A stretch of DNA of 64,000 nt from Vibrio sagamiensis NBRC 104589 (GTDB lineage: Bacteria > Pseudomonadota > Gammaproteobacteria > Enterobacterales > Vibrionaceae). The position numbers were made by a program, and so were the translations under genes. The stretch spans positions 62,001-126,000 of the forward strand of contig NZ_BJXJ01000004.1 of assembly GCF_007990935.1 (NCBI RefSeq), written 5' to 3'. Shown piece after piece: positions 17,617-26,787 of the stretch (the stretch's first letter is position 1; each line of letters begins with the position of its first letter). Below the pieces are notes generated by a model that saw nothing but the letters and a program-made list of their open reading frames with translations, did no database searches and was not told the origin of the DNA.

Positions 17617-19647
17617 GTGAAACAAAATATTTTGAAGGTAGCGATTGTTACCGCACTTGGCCTATGCCATAGTAGTGCTAACTCAATGCCTGATACCACG
17701 AAAGGCGATCCACTTAGTAAATTGGGTATTGAGCTCCCATCAAGTATCGGTAATGTCGTACCAGATCATGAGAATCGGAACACGCTTCATGTTGGCCCTG
17801 CAAATGTTAAAGAAATCAAAGGGGATTATACTGAGCTAGATAGCAGTGGTGCAATGTGTTCAGATTATTTAAATATGAGACGCCAGACATATACGATGCC
17901 GCTAACTGCTGAAGAAAAGCAAAGGGCTAGTGATAACGGTGAATACATCAGTAACTATTTTCAAATAACTTATTCAATCGCTAATCAAAATACTGACATG
18001 TTGAATATTATTAAAGAAAATAGAGCCAAAGTAAGGGCCGCTGGTTTAGAAAATAGAGATAGAATTGCAAAATTTAAAAGCCTTGAAAGCTTATGGTTTG
18101 AATATACTCAAGAAAAAAGCGAAATTGAAGAAGATCTCAAAGATATAGAAACAAAAAGGAACGGTGAGTTTCTTAGTTTAACGAGTGAAAAATCCGACAA
18201 GATAACAAATTGTGTATCGGCAAACACGAGTGATACAGCTAAAATGCTTTCCTGTATACAGGATGCTAATAGTGAATACTCATCAAAGTTATCAGCATTA
18301 AATGCAAAGTACGATAATCGTATTAATTCGCTATCATCAAATTTATCTGAAGTTAAGAGAAATAAAGATTCTATAAGAGGCGAGTATTATGCTGAGAAGG
18401 CTTATCAGGAAGCAAATGCACAAGAGTTAGAGTTAATTCAGGATGATATAAAGTTTGCTTCAGCTATTGTTAAGGCTCAGCAAGATGTTGTGAAATTCTC
18501 ATTCAATATAGAAAAAGAAACACTCAAAGAAGAAGAAAGTAAAATTGTTGGACGTGCAACAGCGGGATATAACCTTTATCACAATGAAGCAAAAGACTTG
18601 AAAAATATACTTGCAAAGTCTGGAAAATCTTACTTCGATGTAAAACAGCTTGAAGTGTTCAATATTCGGTTAAATTCTGGCGTGACTGTTGATAACTTTA
18701 AGGTTAAATCAAGCGGAGTACCACTTTATCATCAGAATGTGATTACTTATCCAGCTGATACTTTGGTCAAAAAGGATGCGCTAGATGTATGGGAGATGCC
18801 TTTTGAGCGCTTAGAAAGTGACGAACGTCCAAAACAATTGAGTTTTAAAGCAATGGACGAAAAAGCCTTTGGTTCTGGTGGCTTCGTTTTCTATGTAACA
18901 AAAGGGGCACGCTGTGGTGAATATAAACACAGTATGGAAACAAGCTACTCGTCAAGCTCAGGAAGTTCTAAACCTGTTTCTTGGACTGTAGAAGAGAGCT
19001 ATTACCAGCCTTTGGATAATCAGGTCGTATTTACACAGCCGGTTGGCTTATCTTACAGCTATTATGCTTATCCAGGAAAAGTGAGTGGTTTCTGTACAAT
19101 CAATGTTGATCGTATGAATAGCTATTGGAGAAATGCGGGGAGCAGCCGAAGGTGGAGTTGGTTTAGAACTAAAACGAAGTCTTGGGATGAAGTTAAAACC
19201 ACTGCTCGAGACAATATGGGAATGCACTGTAGTCTAAAAGTGAAACCTCAAGGAGCAAATCCAAGTGAATCTCGTGAAATGGCTGATAGCTTTGAGCGTC
19301 AGATGTATAACGATATGTGGCAAATGTTCCTCGCTGTATACGCGGAAGAATATAAAGTTGAGGTCGTTGATAAAGACAATCCAGAACTAGAAACCAGCTC
19401 AGTTGGTAATGACATTGCTAAAGGTGTTATGGGTATCTGTCCTCAAAACTTATTCTGTCAAATAGGTGGCGTTGTTCTTAAAACACTTGATAGCCTTGGA
19501 GGTGGAAAAGCTCAAGGAACGACTTCTAGTACAAGTACCCAGTATGGAACAATTCGTAAGAGCTTTAACAAAGATTCGTATGTTATTAATGAGGGCAGTG
19601 CCTTAATTAATGTAAAAGTTTGCATTGACAAAAATAGATGTGATTAA
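17617..19647 (+). CDS. Large exported coiled-coil protein of unknown family, block gene 3
   Basis: 676 aa, unrecognised. A signal peptide (to about residue 23, ...ANSMP) precedes an extended segment, then a long coiled coil at about 100-320 (EKSEIEEDLKDIETKR, KLSALNAKYDNRINSLS). A more ordered, aromatic-rich C-terminal half follows (about 340-676: FGSGGFVFYVTKGARCGEY, SYSYYAYPGKVSGFC, RRWSWFRTKTKSW) with scattered cysteines and a final CIDKNRCD. The GTG start has ATAAGGA upstream. Its codon use is visibly less AT-extreme than its neighbours, as expected for the best-conserved or most-expressed member. A hairpin follows. Confidence 0.72.
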   Translation: MKQNILKVAIVTALGLCHSSANSMPDTTKGDPLSKLGIELPSSIGNVVPDHENRNTLHVGPANVKEIKGDYTELDSSGAMCSDYLNMRRQTYTMPLTAEEKQRASDNGEYISNYFQITYSIANQNTDMLNIIKENRAKVRAAGLENRDRIAKFKSLESLWFEYTQEKSEIEEDLKDIETKRNGEFLSLTSEKSDKITNCVSANTSDTAKMLSCIQDANSEYSSKLSALNAKYDNRINSLSSNLSEVKRNKDSIRGEYYAEKAYQEANAQELELIQDDIKFASAIVKAQQDVVKFSFNIEKETLKEEESKIVGRATAGYNLYHNEAKDLKNILAKSGKSYFDVKQLEVFNIRLNSGVTVDNFKVKSSGVPLYHQNVITYPADTLVKKDALDVWEMPFERLESDERPKQLSFKAMDEKAFGSGGFVFYVTKGARCGEYKHSMETSYSSSSGSSKPVSWTVEESYYQPLDNQVVFTQPVGLSYSYYAYPGKVSGFCTINVDRMNSYWRNAGSSRRWSWFRTKTKSWDEVKTTARDNMGMHCSLKVKPQGANPSESREMADSFERQMYNDMWQMFLAVYAEEYKVEVVDKDNPELETSSVGNDIAKGVMGICPQNLFCQIGGVVLKTLDSLGGGKAQGTTSSTSTQYGTIRKSFNKDSYVINEGSALINVKVCIDKNRCD

Positions 19648-19653
19648 GCGATA

Positions 19654-19690
19654 AAATTGCTGGAGATATTTCTCCAGCAATTTATTAAAT
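19654..19690 (+). terminator. Intra-block hairpin, probable attenuator or terminator
   Basis: AAATTGCTGGAGA and TCTCCAGCAATTT form a perfect 13-bp stem with a 4-nt loop, followed by ATTAAAT. It is 6 bp past the stop of block gene 3 and before gene 4. With a weak T-tract it may reduce rather than stop read-through, or protect the upstream mRNA end. Confidence 0.7.
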
Positions 19691-19703
19691 TCAGGGATAA
19701 TAA

Positions 19704-20285
19704 ATGAAAATAAAAATAATTTTTGTAGCATTACTTCTATGTGGTTGTGCTTACTATGCTTTCTTTTATGAGAAAAGTGAAAAAATCATCAACGATAATA
19801 ATCTAACAGATTCAAGCTCAGACGAGATAGTCGAAATAGAAAAAGGTGATGAAATAAATGAATCTTACAAAAAAAATAATAGCACAGAGGTTAGGGATAA
19901 CTTTCGACAAACTGATGAAAATAATGTAGATACTGATGTCTCTGAACAAACTCTTAAAATCAACTTAGAAGATGAAGGTTTAGATAATATTTCTAAAACA
20001 GAAGCAATGTCAGAAATTATAACGCACTTCCCACATCTAGAAGAGCCAATTAACCAGTATTTGGAAAAAGTAAGAGAACAAAAACTCCAAATAGATGAAA
20101 TAAAGGAAATCATGGTGAAAAGAAATGATTCTTTTAAAAGTGGAGATAATGTTGAGTGGTTAGATGAGCAGATTGAAAGAAAGCGAGAAGCCGCTTTAGC
20201 TCAGGCTGAAGTACTAGGCAAAGAGGCGATGTCTATCAATGAGCAGATCAGAAATGCAGCACGTGATTTTATTAATAATAGGTAG
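19704..20285 (+). CDS. Acidic lipoprotein of unknown family, block gene 4
   Basis: 193 aa. The signal MKIKIIFVALLLCGC has a clear lipobox (LCGC, Cys15), so it should be lipidated in the envelope. Residues about 25-95 are a low-complexity, Asp/Glu/Asn/Ser-rich spacer. Residues about 100-190 are predicted helical or coiled coil (YLEKVREQKLQIDEIKEI, ERKREAALAQAEVLGKEAM). It looks like a tether that reaches away from the membrane. It follows the intra-block hairpin and precedes the duplicated protein gene by 17 bp. Confidence 0.7.
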   Translation: MKIKIIFVALLLCGCAYYAFFYEKSEKIINDNNLTDSSSDEIVEIEKGDEINESYKKNNSTEVRDNFRQTDENNVDTDVSEQTLKINLEDEGLDNISKTEAMSEIITHFPHLEEPINQYLEKVREQKLQIDEIKEIMVKRNDSFKSGDNVEWLDEQIERKREAALAQAEVLGKEAMSINEQIRNAARDFINNR

Positions 20286-20302
20286 ACAGGTTAATACCAT
20301 TT

Positions 20303-22693
20303 ATGGCTAGAATTAAGAAAGTTATTTATTTTTTATTTATTATGTATTCAGGTTTTCTGAATGCATTGGAACATGAAGACTCAAAATACAGTGAAGACAG
20401 CATTCTGGTTATAATAAAAAGTGATCAGAAAGTAATGGATTCATCATGTGGAAACTTATTAGATTTAATGTCTTCTTTAAACAGAGAAAATATTTATGAT
20501 AAATCATTTTTAAATAAAAAAGATATTGAGTTTAGTAAATCTGTTCTTGAGGATATGCAGTCAAAAATTTATTTTGGTAATGATCAATTTGACTTGGACT
20601 CGATAAAAACACATTATATAAATTATGGTTTTTACGGCATAGATGATGGGAGCATAGAGTCTGATATAGAACTATCAAAAATAAGCCTCGTAGGGCAATG
20701 CGAAATTATAGACTCCGTGTTAATCTCAAATAGTCATTTAAATATCAATGTTGATGCTAAATTAACCGAATGGAAATCGAATCAAGCGGAAGAAAATCAA
20801 GAAAATTATGATAATACACCCTACGACTTTTTAAAAAATTCATATGGTTTTGATGGAATAGGCTTTGGTGATCATATAAAGTCAGGAGTTTGGCTACATT
20901 ACCCATATAGCTTACCGATGGAGGAATCTAGAATTGACGATTCCATTGCACTTCTTTGGGATTTTGAAGAAATAGAGATTAATAATTCAATGCTTACAAT
21001 GATTCCAGATTCCGTTGAGAAGTGGATTTATCAGGGGTGGTCTGATTCATGCAAGTCCATTGAAATTACATTTTCATTATATCCTGATTTCAGTAATGTT
21101 GATCGTTCCATTGTATCCAAAGATGACTCTTGCTTTAGTAATGATGACTTTATTCAATCTATAAAAAGTAATAACCATATTGACAATCAAGCTTTATTAA
21201 GATTACTTGGTGAATCACAAACACTCAATGAATCTTTTATCCCAATCGATCAGTATGGCAAACCAATAAGATGTGATGAAAGAAATAAGTTTTCTAATCT
21301 TAGCTGCTCTAGACAAGTATTTAACTCTTTTAAAAATAGCTTCCGAGATTTCTTTTCAGGTAGGCAAGATCTGTATATCAAGATAAAATTTGATGACTTC
21401 ATTACTAAGAAATACTTAGTATCCTCATCAAATAATAGTATTACTGAACTTGAATCATTTCGAGAGTTGAAAGATATCGAGAGTAAAGGACATGTGATTG
21501 AAAATCAGAGTTCCACTGAGACAGATAGTTCCACTGAGACAGATAGCTCCACTGATGTTGATAACGAAACCAATACGTCAGATACAGGAACAAGAGATGA
21601 GAATTCCACAGAATACATCAATATATTGCATGTTTCTGAATCGGTAGTTCAACCACACGAAGGAGCATTGGCCTGTCATGACCTAATGGAAAGAGTCAAT
21701 TCAATGAATGTGCGGCATCAACTTGGCATGGAAAGTCTCGACCTTGAAAAACTCACATTTTCTAGTGCCTTAAATGACTCTGATGGGTACATTAATGTAG
21801 ATGGAAAAAATATTAAGGCGAACATTGTTTACGGTAAAAACTACGAATACAGAGTTATTCCTGTTCTAAAGGAATATTGGAATGCTCATCAAAACATATC
21901 GGGAGATATCTATTCTTATCCTATATCTGGTTTTTGTAGCCTGCCTGACCAAGTTCGTCTTTTCAATCCGAATGTAAGAGTCGACATTCCACAAAGCATG
22001 ATTAGCTGGTCGTCATCAGAGGCAATTAATAACCAACATCACTACGATAACGAACCGAGTGAAGTATGGAAAACTTTATATGGTTATGATGGCCTTGGAT
22101 TTGGTGAGTATGCCAAAGGAGGGATTTGGTTATCTTTTCCAAGAGAGGTATCAGGCTATATTTATAATATGGCTGAGTTAGCATTTCATTGGCAGTTTAA
22201 ACAAGGAGAAGAGCTCGATATCAATAATCTTCCTATTCCAAGTTCTATTAGTACTGTTATCGAAAATGATTGGTATAAAAATGCTTCAAACATTAGCTTG
22301 CGTATTGCATCAAATAGAAATTTTGTTAACTCAAGTGTAACGGTCGGTCGTTATATTAGGGATAATAACGCTCAATACTTTTTTCAGAAAAAGAGTTACC
22401 TAGAACTAGATTACGACTTTGAAAGTGGTTTTATTGATAAGCTAAGACAAGCAGATAAGATCAACCAAACCATGTTTTTAAGAGACAGTTATAATCGGCA
22501 AGTTATTTGTGATCAAGAAGATCTCGTATCTTTAGATGGATGCAGTCAACCTATTGTACTGAGCTTTGAACCTATCTTAAGAGGTTTCATGCGTGGCGAG
22601 CATAATCTTTATGTTGAAGTATCGTTTGACGATAATGTAATGAAATATTTTGAAGTTAGTAAAATAGATGGTTCTATTAAAGACCTTCATTAG
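20303..22693 (+). CDS. Exported protein with two tandem homologous halves, block gene 5
   Basis: 796 aa, unrecognised. After a signal peptide (to about ALEH), residues about 30-380 and 438-790 are homologous, offset by roughly 412. YDNTPYDFLKNSYGFDGIGF at 169 matches YDNEPSEVWKTLYGYDGLGF at 581; SGVWLHYP matches GGIWLSFP; the CDERN...C and CDQED...C pairs and FFSGRQDLYIKIKFDD versus FMRGEHNLYVEVSFDD also match. A Ser/Thr/Asp/Glu linker (about 400-435) with SSTETD repeats joins the halves. Each half looks beta-rich with conserved cysteines and may be a binding module. Closest spacing is to gene 4, 17 bp upstream. Confidence 0.74.
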   Translation: MARIKKVIYFLFIMYSGFLNALEHEDSKYSEDSILVIIKSDQKVMDSSCGNLLDLMSSLNRENIYDKSFLNKKDIEFSKSVLEDMQSKIYFGNDQFDLDSIKTHYINYGFYGIDDGSIESDIELSKISLVGQCEIIDSVLISNSHLNINVDAKLTEWKSNQAEENQENYDNTPYDFLKNSYGFDGIGFGDHIKSGVWLHYPYSLPMEESRIDDSIALLWDFEEIEINNSMLTMIPDSVEKWIYQGWSDSCKSIEITFSLYPDFSNVDRSIVSKDDSCFSNDDFIQSIKSNNHIDNQALLRLLGESQTLNESFIPIDQYGKPIRCDERNKFSNLSCSRQVFNSFKNSFRDFFSGRQDLYIKIKFDDFITKKYLVSSSNNSITELESFRELKDIESKGHVIENQSSTETDSSTETDSSTDVDNETNTSDTGTRDENSTEYINILHVSESVVQPHEGALACHDLMERVNSMNVRHQLGMESLDLEKLTFSSALNDSDGYINVDGKNIKANIVYGKNYEYRVIPVLKEYWNAHQNISGDIYSYPISGFCSLPDQVRLFNPNVRVDIPQSMISWSSSEAINNQHHYDNEPSEVWKTLYGYDGLGFGEYAKGGIWLSFPREVSGYIYNMAELAFHWQFKQGEELDINNLPIPSSISTVIENDWYKNASNISLRIASNRNFVNSSVTVGRYIRDNNAQYFFQKKSYLELDYDFESGFIDKLRQADKINQTMFLRDSYNRQVICDQEDLVSLDGCSQPIVLSFEPILRGFMRGEHNLYVEVSFDDNVMKYFEVSKIDGSIKDLH
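21509..21562 (+). repeat. 18-bp tandem repeat inside block gene 5
   Basis: AGTTCCACTGAGACAGAT occurs twice exactly, followed by a third, diverged unit (AGCTCCACTGATGTTGAT). It encodes the SSTETD/SSTDVD linker between the two halves and could vary in copy number without breaking frame. Confidence 0.85.
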
Positions 22694-22725
22694 ATGGTGC
22701 AGGTCACAGTCAAAAAAGTAACTCA

Positions 22726-23271
22726 ATGAAATGGTTAAACATGAAGAGATATATATTAAAGCTAATTTTTTTAATGACTCCAGCAATAACTATTGTGAAC
22801 GACAGTGTCGCATCTCCTGATGAGTTTTATGCCACTAAAGTGACTGGTAATTTTGTTTCTGGAATGGAGTATGATTTTTTGCCTCGTTTAACAAGTGAAA
22901 AAAGCACACTTTTCACGATAGATGTCATTGACACTCCACCAAAAGAGGTTCAAGTTACAGTGTATTCGCCAATTTTTGCCGCTGGCAGAGAGGTGTGTGG
23001 GGTTCCACCTGTGGATAGAGATAAATCGATACCTTGTATGAAGGGACCAGACAGTGTATCAGTCATACTTGATTGTCATGATAATAACGGAGAAATAGTT
23101 TACAGTGATTCAGAAACTTACAGGGGTCATCAAGGGCGATTTCCTCTCTATTGGGTCACCGATATAAACAACTTTGAGCAATGTGACTTACTGAAGCTTC
23201 ATATAGAATCATCGGCTGACTTCTTCGGTATATTATCGCAAACCAATGTGAAAATATTAAAAAGTTTTTAA
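22726..23271 (+). CDS. Small exported protein of unknown family, block gene 6
   Basis: 181 aa (176 if it starts at the in-frame ATG at 22741, which gives a cleaner signal MKRYILKLIFLMTPAI). Residues about 30-181 are beta-rich, with VSVILDCHDNNGEIV and NNFEQCDLLKLHIESS. The pattern of a buried Cys after a VxVxxxC strand, and a second Cys before an LxLHI strand, recurs in the next gene, so the two appear paralogous. Neither start has a strong ribosome site. The function is unknown. Confidence 0.65.
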   Translation: MKWLNMKRYILKLIFLMTPAITIVNDSVASPDEFYATKVTGNFVSGMEYDFLPRLTSEKSTLFTIDVIDTPPKEVQVTVYSPIFAAGREVCGVPPVDRDKSIPCMKGPDSVSVILDCHDNNGEIVYSDSETYRGHQGRFPLYWVTDINNFEQCDLLKLHIESSADFFGILSQTNVKILKSF

Positions 23272-23281
23272 GGGATTTATA

Positions 23282-23812
23282 ATGGGTAAATTCAGTCGGT
23301 TGAAAGTATTTTTGCTTTGTATACTTATAACTAAATTTGCATTTTCTAATCCATATCCACTTAAAGCATCATACATGGATGAAAACTATGAAGTGAGTTA
23401 TATTGTTGGAGTAGAGTTCTTGTTTGATGAAATTAACAGTGAACAAGAAATACTCATCGAAGATTGGAATAGAGGCTTACGTTGGCCATATCGCACTGGA
23501 CAACTACCAGGAGAACCACCGGAAGTTGTGAATATGGAAATTGATACACCTATAAACATTGAAGTGGACTGGCATTACGAACCAAGCATAAATATTGTTT
23601 TTGAATGCATCGATAGTATTAATAATCAAAATGTACTTCTTAAAGCAAAAAAAATCGACAACCTTTATGATGGAGAGCTCTCTCTTAATTATTCTTTTGA
23701 AGATGTGTATATAAAAAACTGTACAGATTTTAGAGTGATGATTAGGCCTTCCCGGGGGGTACGTTATTATGAGACAGGTACGATACGAGTGAGGTTCTTA
23801 GCACCTTTTTGA
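23282..23812 (+). CDS. Small exported protein of unknown family, block gene 7 (paralogue of gene 6)
   Basis: 176 aa. Signal peptide MGKFSRLKVFLLCILITKFAFS, then a mature domain with INIVFECIDSINNQNV and VYIKNCTDFRVMIRPS. These align with the Cys-bearing strands of the preceding protein at the same relative positions. No enzyme motif is visible. It begins 10 bp after gene 6, is the last gene of the block, and is followed by a palindromic repeat that can terminate transcription. Confidence 0.66.
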   Translation: MGKFSRLKVFLLCILITKFAFSNPYPLKASYMDENYEVSYIVGVEFLFDEINSEQEILIEDWNRGLRWPYRTGQLPGEPPEVVNMEIDTPINIEVDWHYEPSINIVFECIDSINNQNVLLKAKKIDNLYDGELSLNYSFEDVYIKNCTDFRVMIRPSRGVRYYETGTIRVRFLAPF

Positions 23813-23839
23813 TTTAGTTGCTGGCATACCAATCTTATT

Positions 23840-23889
23840 CCCAAGTAACCTTAAGATATTTAATTTAGGCTATCTTTAGGTTACTTGGG
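23840..23889. repeat. Short palindromic repeat at the end of the exported-protein block
   Basis: CCCAAGTAACCTTAAGATA and TATCTTTAGGTTACTTGGG form a 19-bp stem with one mismatch around a 12-nt loop. It belongs to the dispersed palindrome family and lies between convergent block gene 7 and metA, where it may act as a bidirectional terminator. Confidence 0.8.
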
Positions 23890-23941
23890 GGACCATTCTT
23901 AATTTTTAGAAAGATGCATCTTTTGGCGGGTTATCCATTGG

Positions 23942-24880
23942 TTAATCATGCGTAAATGCTGCTTCGCTGAAATGTTCCAGATCGTATGGTGTTTGTTGGT
24001 AAACACAGTAGTTCAACCAGTTTGAAAATAATAAGTGACCATGACTTCGCCAGCTAGCGACCGGTGAATTATCTGGATTATTATTTGGATAATAGTTAAC
24101 GGGTATAGCTGGCTCCATCCCTTCACCTAGATCACGCATATATTCACCATGTAGGGTTTGGGCGTCGTATTCAGGGTGACCTGTGACAAAAACATTACGT
24201 TTATCTTTAGTTGCTGCTAAGTAGACACCAGCCACATCAGACGTTGCAAGTATATCAAGATCAGTATGTTGCTCTAGAAAAGCAGGGGAGAAGTCCGCGT
24301 ATCTCGAATGCGGTGCTAAGAAAGAATCATCAAAACCACGTAAAATAGGGTGATAGGGGTGATGAATTTGATGATGATAAACACCAGAGAGCTTTTCTTT
24401 ACGAGTTTTCTTTGGTAAATCATACAATAATTTAAGCCCAGCTTGTGCTGCCCAACATACGTAAAGTGTCGACGTTACATGGTGCTTTGCCCACTCCATG
24501 ATGGTTTTAAGGTGGTCCCAATAGATAACATCTTCAAACTGAACTAACCCCAGTGGCGCACCGGTAATAATTAATCCATCAAAGTTCCTATTTTTAATGG
24601 TTTCGAATTGACGATAAAAAGTATCAAGGTGCTCTGTTGGCGTATTTTTACTCGGTCGGTCATCAATGCGAAGTAACTCGACGTTCACTTGGAGTGGGCT
24701 GTTAGAGAGTAAGCGAAGAAATTGTGTTTCAGTCTCTATTTTCTTAGGCATTAAGTTCAGGATTAATACACGCAAAGGTCGGATTTCTTGGCTTGCAGCA
24801 CGACTTTCACTCATGACGAAGATATTTTCGGTCTTCAATACGTCACTAGCAGGAAGTTGATCGGGAATTCTGATGGGCAC
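23942..24880 (-). CDS. metA: Homoserine O-succinyltransferase (or acetyltransferase) MetA
   Basis: 312 aa, the standard MetA length. The catalytic Cys142 lies in [10 protein letters not shown], and His235 and Glu237 in FVTGHPEYD, matching the known Cys-His-Glu arrangement. The enzyme acylates homoserine with an acyl-CoA, the first committed step of methionine synthesis in the cytoplasm. Succinyl versus acetyl preference cannot be decided safely from motifs alone. A MetJ-type operator lies 25-40 bp upstream of the ATG, fitting methionine repression. Monocistronic. Confidence 0.96.
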   Translation of the reverse strand: MPIRIPDQLPASDVLKTENIFVMSESRAASQEIRPLRVLILNLMPKKIETETQFLRLLSNSPLQVNVELLRIDDRPSKNTPTEHLDTFYRQFETIKNRNFDGLIITGAPLGLVQFEDVIYWDHLKTIMEWAKHHVTSTLYVCWAAQAGLKLLYDLPKKTRKEKLSGVYHHQIHHPYHPILRGFDDSFLAPHSRYADFSPAFLEQHTDLDILATSDVAGVYLAATKDKRNVFVTGHPEYDAQTLHGEYMRDLGEGMEPAIPVNYYPNNNPDNSPVASWRSHGHLLFSNWLNYCVYQQTPYDLEHFSEAAFTHD

Positions 24881-24904
24881 GTTATCTCTCCTTGTTAAAA
24901 TTTT

Positions 24905-24920
24905 AGACGTCCATATGTCT
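24905..24920. promoter_or_regulatory. MetJ operator (two tandem met boxes)
   Basis: AGACGTCC followed directly by ATATGTCT gives two adjacent 8-bp boxes matching the AGACGTCT consensus at 7/8 and 6/8. The position just upstream of metA agrees with MetJ/S-adenosylmethionine repression. Confidence 0.75.
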
Positions 24921-25034
24921 AAACCTAACTTAAATACCGTGAGATGTCGATAAGAATGTTAAAAGTGTGTACCGTTGCCATGCAATGTCTTCGGTGAATA
25001 TCGTTAACTTTACGCCCAATTGAATTTTAGCTCC

Positions 25035-25052
25035 ATGAGGTAACTTGGGTAT
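25035..25052. repeat. Solo arm of the dispersed palindrome
   Basis: TGAGGTAACTTGGGTATA matches the right arm of the dispersed element. No partner arm is obvious nearby. Confidence 0.5.
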
Positions 25053-25065
25053 AAAAAAGCTGGGT

Positions 25066-25100
25066 ATAAAACAAGCCACTCGGTTTAAGCAGCTTGTTTT
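25066..25100 (-). terminator. Rho-independent terminator of the M32 carboxypeptidase gene
   Basis: On the minus strand, AACAAGC and GCTTGTT pair around a 15-nt loop and TTTAT follows. On the plus strand the same stem is followed by TTTTTG, so it may work both ways. Confidence 0.65.
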
Positions 25101-25121
25101 TGTGGTTTCACATTTACCGCA

Positions 25122-26603
25122 TTAAAGATAACGTGAACGTAAATGATCTTTAAAATAAAGTGGATTAAGCGCTTCACCTGTAGCCTGCTTAATCAGATCA
25201 TGGGTTTCTAATAAGCTTCCTTTACTCCAAATATGGCTTTCTAACCAATTGAAAATCGGAGTGAGATCGCCAGTTCTGATGATTGCATCCACATCCACTG
25301 TTTTCTTCATTGCAGCCATAAATTGAGCAGCGTACATGGCTCCCAGCGTGTATGAAGGGAAGTACCCAAAAGCACCATCTGTCCAATGGATGTCTTGCAT
25401 ACACCCGTTTTTGTCGTTGCCTTGGGTAGAAAGTCCCAGATACTGTTGCATTTTCAAGTCCCAGAGCTCAGGAACATCAGAATGTTTGATTTTACCATTG
25501 ATCAGATCACGCTCGATTTCGTAGCGTAAAATAACGTGGGCAGGGTAAGTCAGCTCATCTGCATCGACACGGATGAAGTCTTTTTTAACTCTAGTGTAGA
25601 GCTTTTGAAAGTTAGTGTTTGAGAAAAGCGCTGCATCATGGCCAGTAAAATGCTGGCTTGCAAGATGAGCTAAGTGCTCGATGAAAGCATCACTTCGACC
25701 GACTTGCATTTCAAAGAAGAGCGATTGAGATTCATGAATACCCATCGAGCGCGCTTGGCCAGACGGTAAACCAGATAATGCTTTTGGGAGCCCTTGTTCA
25801 TAGCGAGCGTGACCTGTTTCATGCACAATTCCCATTAATGATTGAACAAACTCTTTCTCATCATATCGAGTGGTAATCCGTACATCACTTGGTACACCGC
25901 CACAAAAAGGGTGCACACTTTCATCCAAACGGCCGTGATTAAAGTCAAATTGAAGTAACTTCATGACATCAAGGCCTAGTGCTTTTTGTTTGTTTGCTTC
26001 AAAAATGCCTTTGGGCTCGAGAAAGTGTTCAGCGGCTTGTTTATCGATGACTTGGTTAATGAGATCTGGAAGCCAAGTTTTAACATCACTGAATAGGCTA
26101 TCTAACCCAGCCGAAGTAGTTCCAGGTTCATAAAATTCAAGCATTGCATCGTAGGGAGAAAGTCCATTTGCTTCAGCCCTAATTTGTGCCTCCTCTTGTG
26201 ACAACGTCACTACTTCGGCCCAGTTTTTTTCAAAGCCTTGCCAGTCATTGTTGGTTCTTTGAGTTCGCCAAGCATGCTCACATTTTGAGCCTGCAAGAGA
26301 TTTGGCTTGTACTAAACTTTCTGGTAAGACATTTGCTTGCTGCCATTGACGTTTTAACTCCCGAAGTGTTGCTTGTTCTTCCATATTGAGTGGCTCGAGT
26401 TCGGCTTCTGCAAACCAGTCTTGTAGCTGAGGTTGAGTTTGCAGGCTATGAATATGTACTGAAAGTTCAGCCATAGCTTCAGAGCGAGCTTGACTGCCTC
26501 CACTGGGCATGACCGCAGCTTGGTCCCAACCGACCATAGCTGAGAGATGATTAAAGTGGGACACCTTTTGTGAGTGTTGAATTAGCTTTTGAAATGTACT
26601 CAT
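25122..26603 (-). CDS. Metallocarboxypeptidase of family M32 (carboxypeptidase Taq)
   Basis: 493 aa, the family's usual size. HETGH at 261-265 with H290-E291 (HESQS) forms the M32 zinc site. DVRITTRYDE and the C-terminal DGAFGYFPSYTLGAMYAAQ block are family hallmarks. The cytosolic enzyme trims residues from peptide C-termini and probably works in peptide recycling. It is monocistronic, with a terminator downstream and an ATG start. No signal peptide is present, in contrast to the other proteases in this window. Confidence 0.95.
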   Translation of the reverse strand: MSTFQKLIQHSQKVSHFNHLSAMVGWDQAAVMPSGGSQARSEAMAELSVHIHSLQTQPQLQDWFAEAELEPLNMEEQATLRELKRQWQQANVLPESLVQAKSLAGSKCEHAWRTQRTNNDWQGFEKNWAEVVTLSQEEAQIRAEANGLSPYDAMLEFYEPGTTSAGLDSLFSDVKTWLPDLINQVIDKQAAEHFLEPKGIFEANKQKALGLDVMKLLQFDFNHGRLDESVHPFCGGVPSDVRITTRYDEKEFVQSLMGIVHETGHARYEQGLPKALSGLPSGQARSMGIHESQSLFFEMQVGRSDAFIEHLAHLASQHFTGHDAALFSNTNFQKLYTRVKKDFIRVDADELTYPAHVILRYEIERDLINGKIKHSDVPELWDLKMQQYLGLSTQGNDKNGCMQDIHWTDGAFGYFPSYTLGAMYAAQFMAAMKKTVDVDAIIRTGDLTPIFNWLESHIWSKGSLLETHDLIKQATGEALNPLYFKDHLRSRYL

Positions 26604-26787
26604 ATAACAATCCTACGTTTGTTGCTTTCGATGGCGTGAGCATTGGTACCCTCTAGTAGAAGAGTGGCTTATATTTCTGTTATCATTATTTGTACACTAA
26701 AACTGTATAGTTGCTCAATTAAAAATTAATCTAACAAACATCCATTAGAAATCAATCATAAAAGAACTAAGTAGAGAATACCTTTAA

